A stretch of DNA of 13,024 nucleotides from CAISIP01 sp043759735 (GTDB lineage Bacteria; Pseudomonadota; Gammaproteobacteria; Burkholderiales; Burkholderiaceae_C): NCBI GenBank assembly GCA_043759735.1, contig JAYUQC010000085.1, positions 1 through 13,024 on the forward strand, given 5' to 3'. Both the position numbers and the translations under genes were made by a program. The first letter of the stretch is position 1; the number at the start of each line of letters is the position of its first letter. Below are positions 1 through 5,239 of this stretch, one piece after another. The notes under the pieces are model-generated. The model saw nothing but the letters and a program-made list of their open reading frames with translations. It was not told the DNA's origin and ran no database searches.

Positions 1-267
1 CGCCAGGATGGCCGGCAACGAACGCCCTTCCGGCGCCTCGATGCGCAATGTGTGCAGGCCGGACGCTTCTGCGTCGTTGCGCATCCGGTCCAGCAACACG
101 GTCTTGCCCGCCCCGCGCAGGCCGATCATCAGCAGGCTCTTGGCCGGCCGCCCGGCACGGATACGCTCGGCCGCGATCCGCGCGCCCTCAAGCAGGTCAC
201 CGCGGCCCGCCAGTTCGGGCGGCGGAGTGCCGGCGCCGGGGGCGTATGGGTTGGCAACCGGATCCAT
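1..267 (-). CDS. AAA/P-loop ATPase, N-terminal part (cut by window edge)
   Basis: The 5' part of a gene read leftwards; 89 codons are visible and the frame is still open at base 1. The protein begins MDPVANPYAPGAGTPPPELA and has a clear Walker A motif, GLRGAGKT, at about residues 48-55, preceded by the hydrophobic strand SLLMI. This layout (short Pro/Ala-rich leader, a 'GR..LLE' element, then the P-loop) is what I associate with the bacterial ATP-binding proteins of the AAA/ORC1-like superfamily that are usually annotated only as 'ATP-binding protein'. The ATG at 265-267 is the natural start because the leader matches that family pattern. Walker B and the C-terminal domain lie outside the window, so the function cannot be assigned further. 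The gene is probably monocistronic at its 5' end, since the next gene upstream on this strand, hicB, ends about 208 bp away. Confidence 0.75.
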   Translation of the reverse strand, partial: MDPVANPYAPGAGTPPPELAGRGDLLEGARIAAERIRAGRPAKSLLMIGLRGAGKTVLLDRMRNDAEASGLHTLRIEAPEGRSLPAILA

Positions 268-273
268 GGAGGC

Positions 274-301
274 AGTTTATAGGGAGTTTATGGAAATTAT
301 A
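274..301 (-). promoter_or_regulatory. Possible promoter and operator-like direct repeat upstream of the AAA ATPase gene
   Basis: On the minus strand a perfect TATAAT hexamer lies at 301-296, about 29 bp before the ATG. No good -35 hexamer is visible 16-18 bp further upstream. Between the hexamer and the ATG, the heptamer ATAAACT (AGTTTAT on the plus strand) occurs twice, at 274-280 and 285-291. The copies are 11 bp apart start to start, i.e. about one helical turn, in the position expected for a repressor site over the transcription start. The assignment is inferred from position only. Confidence 0.35.
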
Positions 302-475
302 AGGGGGCGATAACTTTCGTAATATTGGTATAAAAGGCAGCGGCGATGGGTTGGCGCGCCTTGTCGTCACGGTGTGGTCACGTGGAGCGGGGCCTCAAGA
401 TGCGCGACGTGAGCGTCCGGCGGTGGCAGGGCAATGAAGCCCGCTTTTCTCCCCGTCGGGATGGCGCGGCGAAAC

Positions 476-868
476 TCAGGCCTGTACGGCCATGCGGGCG
501 ATGAACCCTGAACGCGTTTCACCGGCGCTGCGAGCACGCGCGTCCAACCGGTGCAGCACTCGCCTGGGTAAGCTGATGTTGACCCGCTCCAGCGTGTCAT
601 CCAGCGCGGCCGGGTTCACCTTCACCAGCGCCCACAGCCAGCCTTCGAGCTCCGGATGTCCGGCGCGCAGTGGTTCGATTTCTGACGGCACAGGGATCAG
701 CTCGCCCGCATCGATGGCGGTTTCAATCCATACCTCAATGGCCTCCTCCGCTTGAACCATGGCTTCTTCCATGGTATCGCCTGCGGAAAAACAGCCGGGC
801 AGATCAGGCACCACCACGCCCCATGCAGTGGTGCTGGAACCGGGCTCAATCGCGATGGGATAGTGCAT
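476..868 (-). CDS. hicB: HicB family antitoxin
   Basis: Antitoxin of a type II HicAB module; it binds and neutralises the HicA mRNA interferase and normally represses its own promoter. The 130-residue protein has the two expected parts. The N-terminal partial RNase-H-like fold includes the signature around residues 18-37 (VVPDLPGCFSAGD.MEEA). The C-terminal ribbon-helix-helix region spans about 95-130 (RVNISLPRRVLHRLD...TRSGFIARMA) and should be the DNA-binding part. The length is typical of the long HicB form that carries a DNA-binding domain. The ATG at 868 follows an AGGAG ribosome-binding site in the 12-bp gap after the hicA stop codon, so the two genes form one transcript with the toxin first. 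Confidence 0.9.
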   Translation of the reverse strand: MHYPIAIEPGSSTTAWGVVVPDLPGCFSAGDTMEEAMVQAEEAIEVWIETAIDAGELIPVPSEIEPLRAGHPELEGWLWALVKVNPAALDDTLERVNISLPRRVLHRLDARARSAGETRSGFIARMAVQA

Positions 869-880
869 GTCGTGGCTCCT

Positions 881-1060
881 TCATTTACCGGCCTGCCGCC
901 GGATGGCGTGGACCAGACCGATGCCAAGTTGCTTTTTCGGGTGTGGGACGACCACGATGCCCGGCCGTTTGGAGTGCTTGAAGACGTGATGCGAACCGCT
1001 CACCCGGTCAAGCTGCCAGCCTGCACGTTGAATCTCGCGGATCAGGTCGGCGCTGGTCAC
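881..1060 (-). CDS. hicA: HicA family toxin (mRNA interferase), GTG start
   Basis: Small toxin of the HicAB pair; HicA proteins have a double-stranded-RNA-binding-like fold and cleave mRNA during stress. Translation from the GTG at 1060 gives 59 residues: VTSADLIREIQRAGW at the N-terminus, then the conserved G-S-H-H segment at about residues 22-25 with the catalytic His, then the basic VVPHPKK stretch and a C-terminal IRRQAGK. A TAG lies in frame four codons upstream of the GTG, so the start cannot be further out, and no ATG is available. No Shine-Dalgarno sequence precedes the GTG; the upstream sequence is instead a palindrome with a -10-like hexamer, which suggests a leaderless message. The hicB gene follows 12 bp downstream on the same strand. 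Confidence 0.88.
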   Translation of the reverse strand: MTSADLIREIQRAGWQLDRVSGSHHVFKHSKRPGIVVVPHPKKQLGIGLVHAIRRQAGK

Positions 1061-1061
1061 G

Positions 1062-1076
1062 TGTGTATTCTACACA
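1062..1076 (-). promoter_or_regulatory. Perfect palindrome at the hicA start: putative HicB operator overlapping a -10 element
   Basis: The plus strand reads TGTGTA-TTC-TACACA, two perfect 6-bp arms around a 3-bp centre, ending one base before the hicA GTG. Read on the minus strand it contains TAGAAT, a 5/6 match to the -10 consensus, which would place transcription start at or within a base or two of the GTG. HicB antitoxins are known to repress their own promoters through palindromic sites, so this is the best operator candidate. A convincing -35 is not seen. Confidence 0.5.
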
Positions 1077-1366
1077 TTGGGCCACAGAGGCACACATAGA
1101 GTGATATCCAGCCGTCACGCAGTGTTGTCGCCCTCGTCAATTCGCATTTCACGCCCGGTTTGTCCCGCATTGGCGGACCGGGAAGTTGGAGGTCGCAGTA
1201 AGGCAATTTAACGCGGCGCGGTACTGGAGCCTGGGTATTTCTTATTTCATAGTAGTGTGGGGCTGTGGGCGAAGGCGGTGGGCAACGCTTTGGCGTTGTC
1301 CACGGCGGACTGCGCCGGGTGCGCGCAGCGCATCGTCCACATGTCCACCTGCGCGTAGTGGCAAAA
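1077..1366. other. Intergenic region between the two TA modules
   Basis: Nearly 300 bp without a supportable gene, between the divergently transcribed hicAB and RelE-like modules. It is lower in GC than the flanks around 1190-1260. It contains the strong hairpin at 1278-1303 and three short direct GTGGAC-type repeats on the minus strand between about 1298 and 1350. The short open frames here read through the hairpin and have no plausible start or domain. Confidence 0.6.
1278..1303. repeat. Strong hairpin, REP-like palindrome
   Basis: An 11-bp stem (GTGGGCAACGC with GCGTTGTCCAC, one G-T pair) closes a 4-base TTTG loop. There is no T-run on either side, so it is not an intrinsic terminator. 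A short intergenic palindrome of this kind resembles the repetitive extragenic palindromes scattered through many beta- and gammaproteobacterial genomes. Only one copy is present in this window, so the repeat status is inferred. Confidence 0.5.
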
Positions 1367-1368
1367 TA

Positions 1369-1384
1369 GTATCGTTTAGGATAC
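1369..1384 (+). promoter_or_regulatory. Palindrome over the RBS of the RelE-like toxin gene: putative antitoxin operator
   Basis: GTATC and GATAC form a perfect inverted repeat with a 6-bp centre, ending 4 bp before the toxin GTG. Its right arm overlaps the AGGA that serves as the ribosome-binding site, and its left arm overlaps a weak -10-like TAGTAT at 1367-1372. Binding by the XRE-type antitoxin encoded downstream would cover the promoter and start region, the usual arrangement of TA autoregulation. Confidence 0.45.
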
Positions 1385-1388
1385 CATT

Positions 1389-1712
1389 GTGGAAACCCGC
1401 ATTTACACCGACAGGCAAGCCCAACAGCCGTTGACGGCGTGGCTTGATGCGTTGAAGGACCTGCGGGCCAAAGCTCAGATACAGGCGCGAATGGTTCGTG
1501 TGGCCGCTGACAACTTCGGCGACTGCAAGCCTTTGCGCGATGGCGTGCAAGAGTTGCGTATTGACTATGGGCCGGGCTACAGGGTGTATCTGAGCAGGCA
1601 GGGGCCGATTCTGGTGCTGCTGCTGTGTGGTGGTGACAAGGCCGACCAACGCCGCGACATTGACCGGGCCATTGGGTATCTGAACGACTGGAAACAAAGG
1701 GGTAAACGATGA
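1389..1712 (+). CDS. RelE/ParE-superfamily toxin (HigB-like 'addiction module killer')
   Basis: Type II TA toxin of 107 residues with the RelE/HigB fold pattern: METRIYTDRQAQQPLTAWLD at the N-terminus, a helical segment, then the beta-strand core LRIDYGPGYRVYLSRQG at about 55-72 (the 'E-L-R-I...G-Y-R-V-Y' signature of the killer-protein subgroup), the strand LVLLLCGGDK, and a helical C-terminus. Members of this superfamily usually cleave mRNA at the ribosome. The start is the GTG at 1389, supported by TAGGA seven bases upstream and by the family's usual 'xxTxxYxxWLxxL' opening. The stop overlaps the next ATG (ATGA), so the antitoxin is translationally coupled and comes second. This is the reverse of the classical relBE order but normal for HigBA-type pairs. 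Confidence 0.87.
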   Translation: METRIYTDRQAQQPLTAWLDALKDLRAKAQIQARMVRVAADNFGDCKPLRDGVQELRIDYGPGYRVYLSRQGPILVLLLCGGDKADQRRDIDRAIGYLNDWKQRGKR

Positions 1713-2008
1713 ATGCACCGCGTGATGTGAGTTTTGATGACTACATGGTCCAAGCCATGAAAGACCCAGCCGAAGCCGCCGTCTACATCGAAGCCGTAAT
1801 CGGGCTGGATGACCCTGCCGCGCTGCTGATGGCACTGCGACAGGTGGCCAAGGCGCATGGCATGGCAGAAGTGGCAAGGCGTGCCGGCGTGGGCGACAAA
1901 ACCCTGTTCAAGGCCCTCAGCGCCAGCGGGAACCCAACACTGTCCACGGTTCAGAAAGTGCTTGCCGCCGTGGGTTTGCGCCTGAGTGTGACCCCAGCGA
2001 ACGCATGA
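1709..2008 (+). CDS. XRE-type antitoxin ('addiction module antidote', HigA-like)
   Basis: Partner antitoxin of the preceding toxin gene, 99 residues. The N-terminal half (VSFDDYMVQAMKDPAEAAVYIEAVI) is the usual toxin-contacting segment of the antidote family. The C-terminal half is a helix-turn-helix: MAEVARRAGVGDKTLFKALS at about 54-73, followed by GNPTLSTVQKVLAAVGLRLSV, the hallmark 'G-N-P-x-L-x-T-x-x-K-V-L-x-A-x-G' ending. It should bind DNA and repress the operon, possibly at the palindrome at 1369-1384. The ATG lies inside the toxin stop codon. No clear terminator follows the gene. Confidence 0.9.
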   Translation: MNAPRDVSFDDYMVQAMKDPAEAAVYIEAVIGLDDPAALLMALRQVAKAHGMAEVARRAGVGDKTLFKALSASGNPTLSTVQKVLAAVGLRLSVTPANA

Positions 2009-2233
2009 CAGTTTTGCCTCAGCCAGACCCGACTCGAAACCGGGCTGAAGAGTCGGACGCCTTCACCGCCATGCCGGGGCTCCCGAATGAAGGGCGTCTG
2101 GAAGGTGTGCGGCCGTCACCATCTGCCAGCGCACTGCCGGGCACCTGAGCCGCCGACCAGCTGGGCCGAACGGCACAAAACCATGTGCCAGTGGCTATGC
2201 CATGGATACAGGGACGCAAGACGCAACATTGAG
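2009..2233. other. Intergenic region between the antitoxin gene and tRNA-Met
   Basis: No supportable gene. A stem-loop with perfect 7-bp arms (CCGACTC/GAGTCGG, 2029-2035 and 2050-2056) lies shortly after the antitoxin stop but has no T-run, so termination there would have to be factor-dependent. This stretch lies on the 3' side of the tRNA, where islands normally insert. Confidence 0.5.
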
Positions 2234-2270
2234 AAAAAGGGATGCTGCCGTTTTGATAGCACGCCTTCCC
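2234..2270 (-). terminator. Probable imperfect terminator of tRNA-Met
   Basis: Read on the minus strand, about 20 bp after the tRNA CCA end: GGGA and TGCT pair with AGCA and TCCC, with a 5-base bulge on the 5' side, and the stem is followed directly by TTTTT at 2238-2234. The stem is short and bulged, so this is a modest candidate. Confidence 0.35.
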
Positions 2271-2290
2271 AATCAAATCATGGGGTTATG

Positions 2291-2367
2291 TGGTGGCGCT
2301 TCACGGATTCGAACCGCGGACCTGTGGATTATGATTCCATCGCTCTAACCGACTGAGCTAAAGCGCC
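2291..2367 (-). tRNA. tRNA-Met (anticodon CAT)
   Basis: A full cloverleaf of 77 nt with encoded CCA on the minus strand. The acceptor stem is GGCGCTT/AAGCGCC with discriminator A. The D stem is GCTC/GAGC. The anticodon arm has loop ATCATAA with CAT at 34-36. The variable loop is AGGTC, and the T arm is CGCGG-TTCGAAT-CCGTG. All stems pair except the outermost anticodon-stem position (A27 with C43). Position 32 is A instead of the usual pyrimidine. The first acceptor pair is G-C, unlike the C-A mismatch of initiator tRNA, which argues for the elongator species. A CAT anticodon could also belong to the lysidine-modified tRNA-Ile2, but the overall sequence looks like elongator Met of related bacteria. 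Confidence 0.93.
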
Positions 2368-2418
2368 ATGTCTCTGACAGACTCGGTACCCGCCCTGGGC
2401 GATTTACCGAAGCCGCAG

Positions 2419-2424
2419 ATTATA
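2419..2424 (-). promoter_or_regulatory. -10 element of the tRNA-Met promoter
   Basis: A perfect TATAAT on the minus strand, 51 bp before the tRNA 5' end. No good -35 match is seen at 16-18 bp spacing. It lies in the gap after the enoyl-CoA hydratase stop, so the tRNA most likely has its own promoter and a short 5' leader. Confidence 0.5.
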
Positions 2425-2490
2425 ACCAGTGGTCGGCCGGTTTTCGCGACCGACGCGCCGGCAGTCCCGGTGCGCAGTTGCAGGCCGCAC

Positions 2491-3270
2491 CTACTGGTTG
2501 CCAAACACCGGCTTGCGCTTGTTGACAAACGCGTCCATGCCTTCCTTCTGGTCATCCGTGGCAAACAGCGCATGAAACATGCGGCGCTCGAACATGATGC
2601 CGTCGGCCAGGCTTGCCTCGAATGCCCGGTTGACCGACTCCTTGGCCGCCATCACCGCCACTTGTGAGAAGTCGCAGATCTGCAACGCCGCTGCCAATAC
2701 TTCGTCCATCAGCTTGTCAAGCGCCACCACCCGGCTGACCAGCCCGGCGCGCTCGGCCTCGGCCGCGTCCATCATGCGCGCGGTCAGCACCATATCCATC
2801 GCCTTGGACTTGCCGACCGCCCGCGGCAGGCGCTGCGTTCCGCCTGCGCCGGGAATGATGCCCAACTTGATCTCGGGCTGTCCGAAACGGGCGTTGTCGG
2901 CGGCGATGATGAAGTCGCACATCATCGCCAGCTCGCAACCGCCGCCCAGGGCGAAGCCGCTGACCGCGGCGATGACGGGCTTTCGGATCTGCCGGATCTG
3001 CTCCCAATTGCGGGTGATGTAATCGCTCTTGTAGACATCGGCAAAGCTGTAGCTTGCCATGGCCCCGATATCGGCTCCGGCGGCAAACGCCTTTTCGTTG
3101 CCGGTGATGACCATGCAGCCGATCGCCGGGTCTGCGTCAAACGTCTTGAGCGCCGCGCCCAGTTCATCCATCAACTGGTTGTTGAGTGCGTTGAGCTGCT
3201 TGGGACGGTTCAGCGTTACCACGCCAACCTTGTCGCCTTCAACGCGTACCTGGATCATCTCATGGGCCAT
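2491..3270 (-). CDS. Enoyl-CoA hydratase (crotonase family), possibly PaaF
   Basis: A 259-residue crotonase that hydrates 2,3-enoyl-CoA to 3-hydroxyacyl-CoA in the cytoplasm. The oxyanion-hole segment AFAAGADI is at about 61-68 and ALGGGCELAM at 107-116. Both catalytic glutamates of true hydratases are present: Glu113 in GCELAM and Glu133 in QPEIKLG. GIIPGAGGTQRLPR at 138-150 follows. The length is standard. The ATG at 3270 has GAGGAG eight bases upstream. The gene is divergent from paaG, and its sequence also fits PaaF, the 2,3-dehydroadipyl-CoA hydratase of phenylacetate breakdown. It is equally similar in pattern to general short-chain enoyl-CoA hydratases of beta-oxidation, so the specific role is left open. 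Confidence 0.9.
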   Translation of the reverse strand: MAHEMIQVRVEGDKVGVVTLNRPKQLNALNNQLMDELGAALKTFDADPAIGCMVITGNEKAFAAGADIGAMASYSFADVYKSDYITRNWEQIRQIRKPVIAAVSGFALGGGCELAMMCDFIIAADNARFGQPEIKLGIIPGAGGTQRLPRAVGKSKAMDMVLTARMMDAAEAERAGLVSRVVALDKLMDEVLAAALQICDFSQVAVMAAKESVNRAFEASLADGIMFERRMFHALFATDDQKEGMDAFVNKRKPVFGNQ

Positions 3271-3374
3271 TGCGAATTCTCCTCATTGGTGGTGCAGGCC
3301 GCAATACTACGGGATAAGCCGGGAAAGCGATTGCGCTACGATGTCAGATTGTCCATTCTCGAACAAGGCGCTAC

Positions 3375-4169
3375 ATGACCGACAGCACCGTACTGTATGC
3401 AGAGCAGGGAGCGGTGGCCATCGCCACGCTGAACCGCCCGCAGTCGCTAAACAGCTTCAACCGCCAGATGCACCACGACCTGTGGGCCGCGCTGGACCGA
3501 GCCGAGGCCAACACCCGCATCCGGGCGCTGGTGATCACCGGCTCCGGACGCGGGTTCTGCGCCGGCGCCGACCTGTCCGATTTCGACCTCGCACCCGGCC
3601 CGGATCTGGTCAAACGCGCCGACCCGGGGCCCATCATCGAGGCGCAGTTCAACCCCACCGTGCGGCGCCTGCAAGCGCTGCGCATGCCCTGCATCGCGGC
3701 GGTCAACGGGGTGGCTGCCGGAGCCGGTGCCTCATTGGCCATGACCTGCGACATCGCGATCGCGGCACCGAGCGCCAGCTTCATCCAGGCTTTCAGCAAG
3801 ATCGGCCTGGTGCCCGACGCTGGCGGCAGCTGGTTCCTGCCGCAACGCCTGGGACTGGCCCGGGCGATGGGCCTGGCACTGACCGGCGACAAGCTGTCCG
3901 CCACCCAGGCCCGCGATTGGGGCCTGATCTGGGAATTGGCGGACGACCCATTGGCCGCCGCGAGCGCCCTGGCGCTACGCCTCGCGGACATGCCCACCAA
4001 GGCGCTGGTGGCGATCCGCGCCCTGCTGGGGGGTGCCCATGCCCGTACGCTGGAGCAGCAACTGGGCGTCGAGCGCGCGACCCAGTCGGAAATGGGCGCC
4101 ACGCACGACTACATCGAAGGCGTGACTGCGTTCCTGGAAAAACGTCCGCCGGCGTTCACCGGACACTAG
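3375..4169 (+). CDS. paaG: 2-(1,2-epoxy-1,2-dihydrophenyl)acetyl-CoA isomerase
   Basis: PaaG isomerises the ring epoxide of phenylacetyl-CoA to the oxepin form and also shifts double bonds in later intermediates of the aerobic phenylacetate pathway. The 264-residue protein follows E. coli PaaG closely as I recall it: LNRPQSLNSFN at 19-29, GRGFCAGADLSDF, NPTVRRLQALRMPCIAAVNGVAAGAGASLAM, and AFSKIGLVPDAGGSWFLPQ. In that last motif the Asp replaces the second catalytic Glu of hydratases, as in PaaG. It ends EGVTAFLEKRPPAFTGH, the usual family C-terminus. The ATG has a modest AAGG upstream. It heads a three-gene run with paaI 3 bp downstream. The ring-oxidising paaABCDE genes and the ligase paaK are not in the window. 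Confidence 0.9.
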   Translation: MTDSTVLYAEQGAVAIATLNRPQSLNSFNRQMHHDLWAALDRAEANTRIRALVITGSGRGFCAGADLSDFDLAPGPDLVKRADPGPIIEAQFNPTVRRLQALRMPCIAAVNGVAAGAGASLAMTCDIAIAAPSASFIQAFSKIGLVPDAGGSWFLPQRLGLARAMGLALTGDKLSATQARDWGLIWELADDPLAAASALALRLADMPTKALVAIRALLGGAHARTLEQQLGVERATQSEMGATHDYIEGVTAFLEKRPPAFTGH

Positions 4170-4172
4170 CCC

Positions 4173-4706
4173 ATGCCCAACGATTCGCCGCGATCGCTGG
4201 CATCCACTGGCACGGAGGGTGGCGTCACGGAGCCGCCCGCGACAGCGCAACACCCCCAGGCCCTGGCCAGCCAGGTCGGCGCCGCAATGTTCGCCGCCGA
4301 CACGGCGTCGCGCGAATTCATGCAGATGGAATTGATCACCTGCACGCCAGGCTGCGCAACGATGCGCATGAGCGTGCGGCCCGCGCTGCTCAATGGGCAT
4401 CAGATCTGCCACGGCGGCTTTATCTTCACGCTGGCCGACTCGACCTTCGCTTTTGCCTGCAACAGCCACAACCAGGCTGCCGTGGCGGCCAGTTGCAGCA
4501 TCGAGTTCCTGCGTCCGGCGCACCTGGGAGACACCCTGACCTGTGTCGGCCAGGAGCAGGTGCTGCAGGGGCGCAACGGCATCTACGACATGCGTGTGTG
4601 CAACCAGCGGGGTGAGACGATCGCGCTGTTTCGCGGAAAAAGCACGCACATCAGGGGTACGGTACTGTCAGACTCGCCAACTACACAGACCGTGCTGAAA
4701 GCTTGA
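4173..4706 (+). CDS. paaI: Hydroxyphenylacetyl-CoA thioesterase PaaI
   Basis: Hotdog-fold thioesterase that hydrolyses stalled aryl-CoA esters to free CoA during phenylacetate degradation. The core starts around residue 37 (AAMFAADTASREFMQMEL). It carries the diagnostic block NGHQICHGGFIFTLADSTFA at about 74-93, including HGG and the Asp-containing LAD, followed by FACNS. Later come SIEFLRPAHLGDTL and the family ending IALFRGKSTHIRG. The total of 177 residues exceeds the roughly 140 usual for PaaI. The surplus is a low-complexity N-terminal leader of about 36 residues and a short tail, so the true start may be the ATG of residue 39. The annotated ATG has no strong ribosome-binding site but lies 3 bp after the paaG stop, which fits coupled translation. 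Confidence 0.88.
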   Translation: MPNDSPRSLASTGTEGGVTEPPATAQHPQALASQVGAAMFAADTASREFMQMELITCTPGCATMRMSVRPALLNGHQICHGGFIFTLADSTFAFACNSHNQAAVAASCSIEFLRPAHLGDTLTCVGQEQVLQGRNGIYDMRVCNQRGETIALFRGKSTHIRGTVLSDSPTTQTVLKA

Positions 4707-4707
4707 C

Positions 4708-5238
4708 ATGGACACCCAGTCGATCTATCGCAAGTCCGCCAAAGGCGCCGAGGCCATCAACGCGCGCCTGCATGGCGTGGTGGGCCGTTCGCGCGCCTTG
4801 CTGATCCTGGTCGATGGCAAGCGCGCTTACACCGAATTGCTGGCGCTGGCGACCGGATTCGGTGACGTCTTGCAGATGCTGGACGAACTCGAACGTGGCG
4901 GCTTCATCGAACCGGTCCCCGGCGCCGCGCCGCTGCCACAACCGGCTACCAGCGCACCACCTGCCGCCGGCGCCACCACCCCCGCAGCGGCCGCTGCGCC
5001 CGCAGCGGTGGGCAGCGGCATGACGCTGGCACGGGCCAAGGCGAATGCCTGCCACAAGCTGATCGAAGCCCTCGGGCCGACCGCGGATTCCTTGTGCCTG
5101 AAAATCGAATCGACGCGCGACCGGGCGGACTTCATCGCTGCGATTGAGCGCGCCTACGCGGTCGTGCGCGAAGTCCGGGGCAAGGCCGAGGCCGATGCAT
5201 TTGGTGCGTTGGTCGAGGCGAACCTGCCGGCAAATTGA
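4708..5238 (+). CDS. Hypothetical protein with two small domains joined by a Pro/Ala linker
   Basis: I do not recognise a named family with known function. The 176-residue protein has an N-terminal helical segment (about 1-68) with the pattern KSAKGAEAI...R.RALLILVDGKRAYTELL...LDELERGGFIEPV, which looks like a small winged-helix-like fold. A Pro/Ala-rich linker (about 69-108) and a helical C-terminal segment (about 110-176, MTLARAKANACHKLIEALG...FIAAIERAYAVVREVRGK) follow. I have the impression that similar 'LVDGKR' proteins are common hypothetical proteins in Burkholderiales. There is no signal peptide or membrane segment. The ATG lies 1 bp after the paaI stop, so it is probably co-transcribed with paaGI, and its stop lies 1 bp from the stop of the convergent M61 gene. 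Confidence 0.8.
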   Translation: MDTQSIYRKSAKGAEAINARLHGVVGRSRALLILVDGKRAYTELLALATGFGDVLQMLDELERGGFIEPVPGAAPLPQPATSAPPAAGATTPAAAAAPAAVGSGMTLARAKANACHKLIEALGPTADSLCLKIESTRDRADFIAAIERAYAVVREVRGKAEADAFGALVEANLPAN

Positions 5239-5239
5239 A

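Noticed and set aside
2029..2056. 7-bp stem-loop after the HigA-like gene as an intrinsic terminator
   Set aside because: Perfect arms but a 14-base loop and no T-run.
2291..2320. Search for an att duplication of the tRNA 3' end inside the window
   Set aside because: No second copy of the T-arm/acceptor sequence was found. A weak resemblance near 2030-2043 is too short to count.
2087..2356. 89-codon plus-strand open frame reading into the tRNA gene (ending ...VDYDSIALTD)
   Set aside because: Its C-terminal half is the antisense of tRNA-Met, a classic spurious reading; no ribosome-binding site or family.
3059..4615. 518-codon plus-strand open frame over the hydratase, paaG and paaI
   Set aside because: It is out of frame with paaG and paaI and antisense to part of the hydratase; Arg/Gly/Pro-rich translation typical of a GC-rich shadow.
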